A stretch of DNA of 64,000 nucleotides. Source: Chlorocebus sabaeus. Taxonomy: Eukaryota > Chordata > Mammalia > Primates > Cercopithecidae. Under the pieces are notes generated by a model. The model worked only from the letters and a program-made list of their open reading frames with translations. It was not told the DNA's origin and ran no database searches. Location: contig NC_132912.1 in NCBI RefSeq assembly GCF_047675955.1, forward strand, positions 18,326,500 through 18,390,499. Direction: 5' to 3'. The position numbers were made by a program, and so were the translations under genes. Positions within the stretch are counted from its first letter, which is position 1; each line of letters starts with the position of its first letter. Shown one piece after another: positions 22,711 to 34,510 of the stretch.

Positions 22711-23361
22711 ATGCAATGTGGCAAGGTAGATGTTGCTGGCTTTTATTTAAAAGCACGCAATCAATCAGGCAATGCCAGACCTGCTTCTCCATAGTGCAGT
22801 GTCTTTGATATTTACTGCAATGATGTTGGCTATAATTTGGGTACATCAGAAAAGAGATTTCAAGACTTTTTAAAACCCCATCAAAAAAGAGTTCATTCTG
22901 GAACCACAGATGTCTGTTTTCTTTGCTGAGATTCATATAGAATAAGATCATTGAATTTAGCAATGGGCTTCAGACATCAAATTTTATCTTTAAAAACATC
23001 ATTTAAAAACTGAAATTACTATCATCAACCACTCTCAACTACCACATGTCAGTGATTATGGGGATCCCTAAAGGATATGGCTTTTCCTAACGTGCAAAAC
23101 AGTCTCTCATAAAAGATTGATATGTATATTCAGGTGAAGCATAATACTGATTCTTGCCTATGGGAGAGATTCTGTTAAGTGCACCTAACAATTTTGTTGG
23201 AGAGTTCTGCTTTCAGATGTTAATTTCAAATTTCTGGACAGCTCTTTGAATTCTTGTATCAGCCTTATGTAGGAATACTTGAGAGTTGTTAGGGCTCCAT
23301 AGGGAGGTATCCTTAGAGAAGGATGGCTCCCTACCAAGCACACATAGACACGGAGCACTAG
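22711..23361. other. Unique intronic DNA
   Basis: Lies between two MaLR LTRs. No feature recognised. Confidence 0.4.
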
Positions 23362-23880
23362 AGTAGGCTGAGTAATTGTCCCCCCAGAGATGTCCATGTT
23401 CCAATCTATGGAACCTATGGATATGTTACCTCATGTGGCAAATAAGATTTTGCAGATGTGATTAAGTTAAAGATATTGAGCTAGGAAGATTATCCTGGAT
23501 TAGCTGGATGGGCACAGTGTAATCACAAGGGTCCTTATGAGTAGAAGAGGGAGATAGGAAAGTTGGAGTCAGAGAGGGAGATTTGACAACAGGTGCAGAG
23601 GTCAGAAGGATACGGCAATTGCTGTCTTTGAAGGTGTGGAGGGGCCACGAGCCAAGGAATACAGCAGCCTCTAACAGGTGGAAAAGGCAAGAAAACAAAC
23701 TCTTCCGTGGAGGCTCCAGAAGGAACACAGCCTTACTAATACCTTGGATTTTTTTTTTTTTTTCCAAGTAAGACTCATTTTGGACTTCCAACCTCCAGAA
23801 CTGTGAGATAATACATTTGTATTGTTTTATGCCACTGTGTTTATGGTAATTTGTTACAGCAGCAATAGCAAACATATACA
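23362..23880 (+). mobile_element. MLT1 LTR (MaLR)
   Basis: MLT1 order: 'gatgtccatgttccaatc', 'gcaaataagattttgcagatgtgattaagtta', 'gattatcctggattagctggatgggc', 'ttggacttccaacctccagaactgtgagataatac'. It contains a T-rich insertion at 23750-23763. Confidence 0.92.
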
Positions 23881-24002
23881 GGCACACAGTGTGTAGAACT
23901 GTCTTCTGTGTGTCTTTTTTGTGTGTCCAGATGAACTAACGTAGAAGTGCTGTAAGGAATCCTGCAACATTGTTGCCCACGTTCATTTCGTTGTTGTTGT
24001 TC

Positions 24003-24310
24003 TTTTTTTGAGACAGGGTCTCCCTCCGTTGCACAGAGCTGGAGTGTACTGGTATAATTAGAGCTCACTGCAGCCTCTGTCCTTCCCAGGCTCAAGTGAT
24101 CCTCCTACCTCAGGCTCTTGAGTAGCTGGGACTTACAGGCATGTACCATCATACCTGGCTAATTTGTTTATTTTTTTAATATTTTTTTGTGGAGATAGGG
24201 TCTCACTATGTTTCCCACGTCTGGTCTTAAACTCCTGGGCTTAAGCAATCCTCCTGCCTCAGCTTCCCAAAGTGTTGGAATTACAGGCATGAGCCATCAC
24301 ACCTGGTCTC
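24003..24310 (-). mobile_element. AluJ-like SINE
   Basis: Antisense Alu with strong divergence and a (GTT)n-type tail. The short word GTTCATTT flanks it on both sides as a probable target duplication. Confidence 0.93.
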
Positions 24311-24315
24311 CTCAT

Positions 24316-24799
24316 GTTCATTTTTATTTTTGCCAACAACAGCACAAAATGCATCTGGCCTTTTGGGTTAGCCATGTGATTACCTCTGCTCCACCAAGAC
24401 AGGAGGTCAGCAGTCACTAGTCATTCTCCTCTCCAGCAAGGGGTAGTCTAGTAATCCGAGATTCAGAGTCCTGGGTAGGTGAAGGTATAGGATGGGAAAT
24501 GTTCCTATGTTCCTCTCTGTACAAGACCTTTCATTTATTTTTAATCTGACCTTGCTTTAAAATGTGCAGAGTGCTTATGTTAATCAGGAGTTGGAAAGCA
24601 ATCCATGGTCATCAGTGGGTAGGTGCTGGGGAAGGACTGAAGAAATAGCACTGAAGCACTGGAAATAAATGGTCAGAAAGGATTCTGTTGGCTCTTCTAT
24701 TCCTGGAATCCAGAGAACAGCTCCAGGTCAAAAGGTGCTGTGACCCTCTTGATCCCCGAGGGAAAAAAAAACCTCAGATGAAAGACTGTGTGTCTAGTG
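24316..24799. other. Unique intronic DNA
   Basis: No repeat, exon or regulatory element recognised between the Alu and the MIR. Confidence 0.4.
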
Positions 24800-25030
24800 G
24801 GTTAAACACACCAGTTCCCCATTCAGACTGCCTAGAATTGAAGCCCACTACCCTTCCCCTGGCTCTGTGAGCCTAAGCCAGTTAGGAAACCTCTCTAGGC
24901 TCAGCTTTCCTGTGTGCTAAATAACAAAAATATTATCTTGAAGGATGGTTACAATAATTAAGTGTGAAGTGCTTAGCACATAGCTAGCACTCTATAAATG
25001 TTAAACTAGTATTATATTAATAGTATTATA
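24800..25030 (+). mobile_element. Near full-length MIR
   Basis: Sense MIR with head 'cattcagactgcctagaattgaagccc', middle 'cctaagccagttaggaaacctctctaggctcag' and tail 'gtgaagtgcttagcacatagctagcactctataaatg'. Confidence 0.85.
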
Positions 25031-25261
25031 ACCTTACGGAATTTCCAAATTTTGAGAGGAAGATAAGGCTCCTAGTTCTTTATTTCTTTTTTTAAAAAAA
25101 TACATTTTTACAATATTTTCTCTACTGCCTCTGTTACATAAATGAGCTAAACATAGACTCTGTGTATTGGTACCCAGGTTGTTTATTTCTTCACTGGGGG
25201 TTGAAATGCATTATCTCAGAAGCCCAATGGTACCAAACTCAAATTTTTACACACCCAGCTG
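25031..25261. other. Unique intronic DNA
   Basis: Short AT-rich interval between a MIR and an Alu. Confidence 0.35.
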
Positions 25262-25602
25262 TTATTTATTTATTTATTTGTGTTTACGGTCAGGGTCTCA
25301 CTCTGTCATACAGGCTGGAGTGCGGTGGTGCAATCGTAGCTTACTACAGCCTCCAACTCCTGGGCTCAAGTGATCCTCCTGCCTCAGCCTCCTGAGTAGT
25401 TGGGAATACAGGCATGCACCACCAGGCCCGGCTAATTTTCAGAGTTTTGTTTTGTTTTTTGTTTGTTTGTTTGTTTGTTTTGTTGAGACAGGGTTTCACT
25501 AAGTTGCCCAGGCTGTTCTCGAACTCCTGGCCTCAGGCGATCTTCCAACTTTGACCTCCCAAAGTGCTGGAATTACAGGCATGAGCCACCAGACCCAGCC
25601 TA
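25262..25602 (-). mobile_element. AluJ-like SINE with expanded middle T/G linker
   Basis: Antisense Alu whose central A-rich linker has grown into a (TTTG)n stretch at 25445-25482. A (TTTA)n tail starts the element. Confidence 0.93.
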
Positions 25603-26300
25603 TCCAGTTGTTTTAAACCTAGCCCCAATAAGTAGATTTTTAGTTCTTTAGTCTGCCTTGCATACCCTGTGAAACCTTATCTCCATCTACTGACCATAGG
25701 TAAGATGTAAGCTTGTGGTTGTAAGGCATAAGCTGCTGGGGCCTTCAGAGCTCTCTGACCCGGAGACTCCCACCCTACTGCTGAATGACATCACCTCGAC
25801 ACATGGGACCTGTCTGCTATCTCCTCTCCTGGGAATTCCCCGGCCCTTCTCCCCTTCTAAGTAGCAACCTCTGTGTGCCATAGCCTCTGCACAGAATCCT
25901 GCTGTGAGGGGCTTCCTCCCTTGCAGAGTTGTCATAATTACCCAATAAAGCTGTGTGTGCTTTCGCCACCTCCTAGACCTCATATCGTTTTCCTTGATCA
26001 GTCCCCAAATCCCTCAGGATCATCTTCTTGTCCACCTAACACCAATTCCCAATAAAGGACCATTCAAACATATTTTTACTTCTCTGCTTCATCATAAGCC
26101 AAAATAGAACCAAGAGACAGAAAAGTCAATGTCTTAGTTTTCCTTAGAGTTGCCCAATAGCAGGTATGAAATGCCAGCTGGATATAGGCAGATTGTCAGG
26201 GTTGCCAAATATCCCAAATGATTACATTCTTTCCATCATCTCTTAAAAAAAAATCATACTGCGATTTTAGGCAAATCTATTGGTACTTTGCAAAATAGCT
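25603..26300. other. Unassigned DNA with an LTR-like 3' end
   Basis: At 25940-25990 'cccaataaagctgtgtgtgctttcgcc' resembles the polyadenylation region of an ERV LTR, but I cannot fix the family or boundaries. Confidence 0.35.
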
Positions 26301-26802
26301 TTGTCTAAGTCCATTCAGGCTGCTGTAACGAAATAGCCTCAATTGGGTGGCTTATCAAAAACAGGCATTTATTTCTCACAGTTCTGAAGCTGGGAAGTCG
26401 AAGGTTGAGGCAGATTTGGTGTCTGGTGACAAACTCTCCCCCTCTGAGTTTCCATAAATTTTACATTCTTTTACTCCATTACTTTCATAGTATCTGTGAG
26501 GACCACCTTTCCTGGGGTAAAGGAAACTAACATTTCATTCTTGATGCTAATGCATATGACATACAGTACCTCTAATGATGGTACAGGAACACACAGCTTC
26601 CCCTGTTTCATAAATGGTACCTTCTTACTGTGTCCTAATATGGTGGAAGGGGCAGTGGATCTCTCTGGACCTCTTTGATAATGGTGCTTAGTCCCATTCA
26701 TGACCTGATCACCTCCCAAAGGCCCCTCCCAATTCCATCACATTGGTGATGAGGTTGCAACATACAAATTTTTAGGGGAACGCAAAGATTCAGACCACAG
26801 TA
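26301..26802 (-). mobile_element. MLT1A-like LTR with about 150 bp of foreign sequence inside
   Basis: Both ends match a reverse-complement MLT1A/B LTR: 'tgtctaagtccattcaggctgctgtaacg' at the left and 'acatacaaatttttaggggaacgcaaagattcagacc' at the right. From about 26443 to 26600 the sequence does not follow the LTR, then it resumes at 'tttcataaatggtaccttctt'. The inserted family is unknown. Confidence 0.88.
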
Positions 26803-27389
26803 TCTAGCAATTCAGAAAAGAGAAATTGAAGTCCACAAACTTTAGCCTTCAAATTCAGTAGAAAAGCCCCACTTTTCCAAGCTAATTAAACTGATGTTAG
26901 GACCCAAATGGACTGTTCTTTATGAGGAAGTAAAGAACATACTGTTAGTATCAAACATAATGAGTTGGATCTTTCAAAAATTGAAAATTCATAGTTCAAT
27001 TAATTTGCCTTTGGTAAGTGTCTGATTCATAAGTAAGAATCATAGAATACTTCTGTGGTCTAATAATTAAAAAGTAATTGGGCAAATACATTTTTTGAAG
27101 TATTTTTTCATAAATCATATGAATCTCCCCAAGTTCTACCATTTCCGATCTTATATTTGAGAAGAACTTTTTCTGTTGCATCTGTCATTCTTATAGTGTT
27201 ATCAACTATATCCAACAGGAAAAGAAAAATTGAGATTTTCCTCATACATTTCTTTGTCACTATGTAGCTCATAGCTAATTCAATATTAGGAAAGATGAGC
27301 TTCTTTTAAACATATCTCAAAAGAGAATGTCTATGATCTCATTTGACATATCCGATATCACTCTCTGAGAAGCTTTCCTCTTGTTCTGT
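26803..27389. other. AT-rich unique DNA
   Basis: Nothing recognised. The following L2 begins around 27.4 kb with an uncertain edge. Confidence 0.35.
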
Positions 27390-29420
27390 CCTGTAATTTT
27401 ATATCTTTGTAACCAACATCTTTTGAAAGCCCATCACCTCCTCTCCTCAGATCCTCATTTCCTTCCTTATCTGAGTTCCCGTGATGGAGGCAGACATTCT
27501 CAACTCTCTGTTCCTCTCTCCCTGTCTTATTCTCCTGGGAAATCTGACATCAGGCTAAATCTGACTGTCATTCACTCTGCCCTTGAATTTCAGCAGACAA
27601 ACATAGTGGGGGGAAAAGACGACTCTGGGGACTATTTTCCTGGAAGTTCATGACCACAAATATCCATCTGCACTCAGTTCTACCTGTTGATTCTGTTTTC
27701 CTGACCAGTCCACTCACCCACCCTTGAGAGGTCTCTTTCACACCTTCCTTGTCCTCAAATCTGCAACAATTTCTCCCTTCTCCTCATTCTTGGTTAATGA
27801 TCTTTCTCCTAATTTTATCTGAGAAAATAGCAACTCTCTAAAAAGACCTTCCCACTACTGCTACCATTAAATCCACCCACTAGTACCCAAATCCTCTGCT
27901 TCCTTCCTTCGACAGTGAGTGAACCAACTAAGAGTCTATCTGAGCCAACCACTCTGCTCATACGTGGAGTTCCAGCCCCTTGGCCCAACCAAGGACTTTG
28001 TTCCTACAATTATCTATGATCTCCGTTGAAGAGTATTTTGTTTTTCCTTTCCTGTAATACCTCCTATTCCAAGAAAAATAATGCCTTATTCCTGCATCTC
28101 TTTGCAGCTTTGTTTTAATATTTCTACCCTCTGCTAAAGAAAATCTCCTTGAAAAGCGTGTGTCCACCCACTATAACAAACTGTTCACCTCCCTCTCTTT
28201 ATTGAACTCATTTCAGACTCTTGACCCAGTCCCTCCAATGACTTCACTTGAGGTGCTATCACCAGTGGCCTCTACCTGACCAGATCTGATGATCGGTTCT
28301 CAGTCTTCATCTTACTTGATGTCACCTCTAATGGGCGAGATGCTCCAGGAATCAGTTGTCAACTCCTCTTTCTTGGGAAATTTCTCAAGGGAATTTCCCA
28401 AAAGCTCGTGGTTCTCAAGACCATCTATATGCCACCTTCCAAGTTTATTTCTGTACTCACACCGCCCTTCTGGACCCTGGGGTTACATACAAAATTGCCT
28501 ACTTGACTGCTCCACATTGATGTCCTATAGACTTCTCAAAATTAATATCCCTGCAAAGTATTTTTCGTTTTCTCCTCTGAGCCTGCATCTCCCTAAATGT
28601 TTTTCTTTTTAGGCAATGGAGCAACCATGTGAATGGTTGCTCAGCCCCATCTCCCCCTTCCAGCTTCCAGCTGGACTCAGTCTTGGATTCTTTCTTTCTC
28701 TCCAATAAGACATCAATCTATAGGTCAATTCTGTCACCCTGGACTTTAAAATATATCCAAAATCCTACCACTTCTCAAGATGTCCTCCCATGAACACCTT
28801 AGACCAAGCCCTTCTCTCTGATCTGAACTATTGCAATAGTCTAAAAAATAATCTCTGTGCTTCCTCATTAGCCCTTGGCAGTCTCCACACAGCAGGCAGA
28901 ATGCTACTTCTGAGATATAAATCAAGCTAGGTGTCCTTTTTAAAGTCCTCCAATGGCTTTGCTCCCAATTAGAAGAAAATGCAGTCCTTGTTGTAACTTG
29001 GTGAACTTACATGATCTGGCCACTCAGTGGGCTTCATCCACAGGCACCTTCTTACTGTCCTTTCTGTGGGTGAAGTGTGTTCCTGCCTTAGGGCATTTGC
29101 CTGGACTTTTCTTCTGCCATGTGGCTTTGCTCCCAATTAGAAGAAAATGCAGTCCTTGTTGTAACTTGGTGAACTTACATGATCTGGCCACTCAGTGGGC
29201 TTCATCCACAGGCACCTTCTTACTGTCCTTTCTGTGGGTGAAGTGTGTTCCTGCCTTAGGGCATTTGCCTGGACTTTTCTTCTGCCATGTTGTCTGGGTC
29301 CTTCACTTTATTCTCTTTGTTCTGCTCAAAATTCATCTTTCTAAGAGGTCAAGGAGGTCTGCCTACCCTCAATTTTATCTCTTTTTTTGAAAGTTGTCTA
29401 TTCTAAATGTAGAGGGCGCC
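27390..29420 (+). mobile_element. Long L2 LINE copy (about 2 kb)
   Basis: The L2 ORF2 consensus can be followed in order: 'caccagtggcctctacctgacc' and 'ctcagtcttcatcttacttgatgtc' (RT region), 'ctacttgactgctccacattgatgtcctatagac', 'aaaatatatccaaaatcctaccacttctc', 'acatgatctggcc' and 'cttagggcatttgcctgg'. The reading frame is destroyed. It contains an exact tandem duplication at 28954-29289. Confidence 0.82.
28954..29289 (+). repeat. Exact 168-bp tandem duplication
   Basis: The segment 28954-29121 is repeated without any difference that I can see at 29122-29289. Being a multiple of three, it gives a repeating 56-residue pattern in one open frame, which is meaningless because the host is a dead L2. 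Perfect identity inside an ancient, diverged element implies a very recent event or an assembly artefact. Confidence 0.97.
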
Positions 29421-29989
29421 TAAGCCACCTATGACTATGGACAGGTGTCTTTTATTTTTGGAAAATTAAATATTTAAGATTTAGGATATCTAGATACCTA
29501 CGACCACCATACAGCCTAGTATTAGAATCAACACCAACGCAAATTGCTTTTGAATGAGACAAGATCCATCTCTGACTTCCTCCATTTCCGTTTCCTCATC
29601 TCTACTTTCTTAAGTCCTCACCCAAAATATCCAATACTGTGCAGGTTTATCCTCCAACTCCCTCCCAGGTCTGGTCTTACTCCTGAAGTGTCCATGCACC
29701 AGAGCTACCTACATCCTCTTCTCCCCAGTCTCTGGAACTTCTCATTGGTAGTTAGGTGTTCAGAGGAAAAGCCATTTGCTTTAACTACAGCTGCAAGCTA
29801 AAGTGAATGGTCTTCCCCTAAGTGTCTTCGTCTTTTATTACTTCCAGCTTTATTGGTAAATCATATGCATCTGTGTTGAATAGTCTTAAGGTCATTGCCA
29901 TCAAATATTTATCTGACACTCATTGATGAGAAACAATACTCAGTGGGATTGTTTAGTAGACACAATCCATTCACTGTCTAAAACTCTGA
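29421..29989. other. Unassigned DNA
   Basis: C/T-rich stretch at 29560-29720 could be further decayed L2, but no consensus block is convincing. Confidence 0.35.
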
Positions 29990-30085
29990 TTGGGAGCTAG
30001 ATTTTTACAGTTCAACAAATCTGGGTTCAAATCCTATTTCTGCTGCGTATGAATTTCGTAGCCTTAAGCAAGTCTCTCAACTCTT

Positions 30086-30385
30086 TTTTCTTTTTTCTTT
30101 TTTTGAGATGGAGTCTCACTCTCTTGCCCAGGTTGGAATGCAATGGCATAATCTCAGCTCACTGCAATCTCCACCTCCTGGGTTCAAGTGATTATCCTGC
30201 CTCAGCCTCCTGAGTAGCTGGGGTCTCAAGGGCCTGCCACAACGCCAAGCCAGTTTTTGTATTTTTAGTAGAGATGGGGTTTCACCATGTTGGCCAGGCT
30301 GGTCTCGAACTCTTGACCCCAGGTGATCCACCTGCCTCAGCCTCCTAAAGGGCTGGAATTACAGGCATGGGCCACCATGCCTGGA
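30086..30385 (-). mobile_element. AluS-like SINE inside the MIR
   Basis: Antisense Alu with target-site duplication CTCAACTCTT at 30076-30085 and 30386-30395, which is MIR sequence. Confidence 0.95.
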
Positions 30386-30422
30386 CTCAACTCTTAAGTC
30401 TGTTTCCTCATTTGTAACCCAC

Positions 30423-30797
30423 TGTATTAATCCGTTCTCACACTGCTGTAAAGAACTACCTGAGACTGGGTAACTTATGAAGAAAAGAGGTTTAATTGAC
30501 TTACAGTTCCACAGGCTGTACAGGAGACATGGCTGAGAAGCTATCAGGAAACTTACAATCATGGCGGATGGGTGAAGGGGAAGCAACCACATCTTACCAT
30601 GGTGGAATGGGAGACAGAGCACAGAGGGAAGTGCTACATGCTTTTAAACCATCAGATCTCGTGAGAACTCACTAACACAAGAACAGCAAGGGGGAAATCT
30701 GCCCCCATGGTCCAATCACCTCCCATCAGGTCCCTCCCCTGGGGGAATTACAATTCAACATGAGACTTGAGTGGGGACACAGAGCCAAACCATATCA
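30423..30797 (-). mobile_element. Solo MaLR LTR (THE1/MSTA type) inside the MIR
   Basis: Starts TGTATTAATCCGTTCTCACACTGC and ends CAAACCATATCA, the reverse-complement THE1/MSTA ends. No internal sequence, and no convincing 5-bp duplication remains. Confidence 0.93.
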
Positions 30798-30890
30798 GGG
30801 AGAAAGAGTAATAGTCTTCTTCATAATTGATAAGAGGATTAAAGGAATAATGCTCACTGGGTGCCTGTATCAGTAAATACATGTTCATGT

Positions 30891-31819
30891 TTTTTATCTT
30901 TGTTTTTGTTGTTATTCTTGGTTCAAGCCAAATCTATAAGGAGTTAATTATCTTATCTAACCTATTTTCCTTTCTCTCTGTCCAGATTATTTTACTGAAT
31001 GTTGCTATGGTGGGAAACCTTTAGCTTTCCCTGACCGTCAGTCTAAGAAACAGCTTTTCAGAACCCACTGTGGCATTTACCGGAAGGAATGCTGTTCATA
31101 AGTTTACACAATGTTCCTTTTTATGGGGCCTCCAGGAGAAATCGGTGTCTGGTGTTAGTGCCAAACAGAGTCGTTCTTCTGAGCATTTGGTTTATTTTAA
31201 GCTTATGGATGGTAAATTACATAACCGACCGAGTTTCCCTTTTTGAGTTGGCTGCTCGAAAGCTTACAGCCAGATCTATGGCTCATAGTAGGAAGTACTT
31301 CCATTATTATGGGATGCATTTCGAGCCTGGTTTCTGCATTTTGTATTGCCATCTTTGCTTTGCTTTTTTTTTTTTTAAAAACCCCTCTTTTATGTTATTT
31401 AAACGTCCTTTTAAAATTTATCCTTGTAAATTGCCTTTAATTATTTCTGAAACAAGGTGAGGAATAGATAGATACGCAGCTATAGGTAAGTGAAATATGG
31501 TTTTAAATAATTTGTCATAGAGCTTATATTTAAGAGAGGTTTAATTTTTATAAGAAGATATTTGTGGCACGAAATGAATTTTCCAATTGGTAAAATTTCA
31601 GACTTTGCAAGAAAGGGGAAGGAAAAAGTACAAGGTGGGAATGTTTTTGCAGAAAGGTGATTTGGGAAACTGCTAGAAGGGGAACCCCTGAAAGGTAGAT
31701 AGAGGATGGCTCGGGTGGAAAAGCGTCTGTTGTATGACTGGATTGGTTAATTAATTAACCATTATGTGATCCTCCAAGGTCAGCTTATAAAATTAATTTT
31801 CACCTTTCAAAGAGAAGGT
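30891..31819. other. Unique block, possibly constrained
   Basis: Between about 31000 and 31340 the sequence is free of recognisable repeats and has more CpG than its surroundings (for example ACCGACCGAG near 31222). A 123-codon open frame at 31089-31460 runs through it into a poly-T run, with no recognisable domain. No exon can be supported. Confidence 0.4.
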
Positions 31820-32040
31820 AGGAAGAGGTTTAAAGCCATGGGCTCAAGAGTCAAACATCTGGATAGAAGTCCTGACTCTGCCATTGCCTTGAGTGACTTA
31901 CCTGACTTCACAGTGCCCCAATCTCTTCATTTATGGAATGGAGATGAAGGGCTCATGGAGTTGTCATGAGAATCAGAGGATGAGCTCGTGATGTGTTTAG
32001 AATAGTGACTGGAACTTAGCAGGAGTCCGTGCAACTCTTT
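31820..32040 (+). mobile_element. MIR SINE
   Basis: Sense MIR: 'gccatgggctcaagagtcaaacatctggat', 'tcctgactctgccattgcc', 'cagtgccccaatctcttcatttatggaatgg', then a decayed tail. Confidence 0.85.
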
Positions 32041-33769
32041 TTACCTCTTTGCTTGAGTCCTTGGGTTTTTAAAAAGTTACAAACAGTCCAGTTTTTAAAT
32101 GAATTGCATAGTAAGGTAAGTTAGATACTGGTGGGGCTGAGTACACAGCAATATTTATGATAAATATGAATTTTAATAAAAATATATACAGTTTATTAGG
32201 TACATCATAGAATTCTAAAATCTATCAGGAGTATTTTATGGCAACTTCAGAGAAAAGTATGTTTCTCTTTCGTGGTCTTTCCAAACAAAGAGGAAATCAA
32301 AATTGCTGCTGGCAAATATTTTATCCTATTATCATCCTAGATTTGTTCATGAAATGTTACACTATGAATAGCCTTTCTTGTCTTTTGCCACCAAAAAGCT
32401 ACCATTTTCTTTCTTATATACATGTTGCATTTTCTTAGATCTACAATGAATGAAATGAACGGGTCAAATGGATTCTCTGAGAGTGTGGAAAATTTAAGAC
32501 GTGAATATGCCTCGCCTTTTCCCCTCTCCATCCTCATTTCCTCCACTCCCTGTAATCAAGAGAATTTTACTTTTCTCTGCTCAGCACTTCTCCTTCCATC
32601 CCCATCTAATAATGTTCTATCATTGCCCTCCACTCTGGAGCATGAAACCTGAAGTTTGGGCATGAAGAAAATTGACTGAAGATACAAAATAAAAGGAATC
32701 AGGTTTTTGTTTCCTGGCTCTTCTTGTTTAGAATCTGAATGATGAGTACAATAGGGCAAATGTAAAGAAAATTTTTAAAAGCACAGAAACTAAGCAAATT
32801 TACCTCATACAAAGCTGAAGGATGTAGGTTGAGGGAGAGAGAGTGTCAGGAAGCTCTGTACCTGGGAGAGTCCATTTTTGATGTTTTTGTTTGTGCTAGA
32901 AAGTATAGGTCCTCAAATGGCTTTGGTTATGAGAGAATCAGGGAGGAAAGGAAAAAGGATGTTTGAGAAGTGTTGCTGTGGGTTATAGGATCCTGTGTTA
33001 CATTCTTCGAGCTATGCAATTAAAGATTGGCATTTGATTTTCAAGTTTTCGTTGCTACATTGTATTCCTTTAAGTGTGACTGGGCTATCAGAAAACTGGG
33101 ATTTATTAGGGTTACGCAAGCTTGTTCTGACAATCTTGAGTGTGCTAAGTGTAGTCTACCTCAATAACACAAAATATATTTTAAATTTATCATTGAGGTT
33201 TAGTGTGCATTCCATGATTACTAGTAATTTCAAAAGTATGACTTCTTCCCTAATTACATTGCTTTTCGTTATCTTATTTACTTCTCCTGCTATCTGCATA
33301 TAGGTGGTAAATAAACAAATGTTGCCACTCTCATTATTGAGAAAAAAATGATAGATTATTGGTCTGGAAAACAAAACAAAACAAAAACCAAAAAAAAAAA
33401 AAATCCAGCAGGTCAAAAGAGAACCCAGACACTTTGGTGAGAAATAAAGGAAAACTAGAGAAAGGTTTTCAGTTCTGTAGAAGCTGGAATGAAATAGAGT
33501 GTGCAGTTTGGTGGCTACAGAAGTGGAATTCGGTGGAAGCTGCAAGCAGCCAGATAAGGATTTTGTTCACGACCCTAAGAAGAGAAATGAGGACTGGACC
33601 AAGAAATAGAAGCAAACTGGCACTGACATGAAAATAAAGGTTTATCACAGATTGGATTACCAAAGACTGAACTTCAGAAATGCATGGAAATGTTCAGGCA
33701 TGAGAGAACATGGGAATGTGTGTGTATTACATTGGGTTTCATTTTCTGTTTTCTGTATTTGCACTTACC
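32041..33769. other. AT-rich unique DNA
   Basis: A-rich patches occur at 33363-33402. Several short frames on both strands overlap and none looks coding. Confidence 0.4.
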
Positions 33770-34510
33770 TACTTGAATTCCTCAATATCTAATAGATTCG
33801 TTCATTTTCCTTACCTCCCGTCTTCAGCTCCTTAGCACGAGACCATCATCTTTTGCTTGGATAAAATTACTTCCTAGTTGGCCTCCCTGGCTTCTCTCTA
33901 GCTGTCTTCCAATCTGTCTTCAACTCTACTGCCAAAGTGGATTTTAAATGGTACAAATCTGATCACGCCTTTTGAGGGAAAGAAATCCCACTGCTCTTTG
34001 TAGAAAGAGAAAAGATCCCCAGCATGGCCCTCATGATCTTGCCTGGTATCACCTGCCTCCCTAACCTCATCTTCTCCTCTTTCTCTCGCTTTATTCTCCA
34101 ACTGCTTAAACTCAGCCTTCTCCTTTCTACCACAAGGACCTTTGTAAATAATACCTTCCCTCTTCCTGCCTTATCTCCCCTGCATTTAGTTAACTCCTTC
34201 ACACCCTTCAACCTCAGCTCAGGTAGCAGTGCCCCAGAGACACCTTTTCTGACCCTTCTAATTCTCGAAGATGTCAACCTGGTCTACATTTTCATAGTAT
34301 TCTGTACTTTCATGCAAATATCTTATTAGCTTATAATTATATGCTTATGTGATTATTGGATTCAAATTGCCTTGCCCCCTGGATTTTAAGCTCCTTGAAG
34401 GCAAGGACCTTAGTTGTTTTACTTGTCATCATCCTACTGGTGCCCAGCAGAGACACGCGCTTGGTGAGCAGCCCTCAGTTGATATTGTTGGCCGGACGGA
34501 TGAATAGAGA
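33770..34510 (+). mobile_element. L2 LINE, ORF2 end and 3' UTR
   Basis: Follows the L2 consensus: 'ttgtcttcaactctactgccaaagtgg'-type block, 'ggccctcatgatcttgcctgg', 'agcagtgccccagagacaccttttctgaccc', 'ttttaagctccttgaaggcaaggacc' and a worn terminal repeat 'ttgttggccggacggatgaatag'. Confidence 0.85.

Larger units (their letters stand above)
29990..30890 (+). mobile_element. MIR split by two later insertions
   Basis: MIR sense sequence appears in three pieces: 29990-30085 (CTGGGTTCAAATCCTATTTC...), 30386-30422 ('gtctgtttcctcatttgtaac') and 30798-30890 ('gaggattaaaggaataatgctc...gtgcctg'). An Alu and a MaLR LTR occupy the gaps. Confidence 0.8.

Noticed and set aside
28953..29390. 145-codon frame with a repeated 56-residue unit
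   Set aside because: The repeat is explained by the 168-bp DNA duplication inside a dead L2. It is not a repeat protein.
31089..31460. 123-codon open frame
   Set aside because: It runs into a poly-T run that produces a Phe stretch, and no recognisable domain is present. Reported only as a possible non-coding element.
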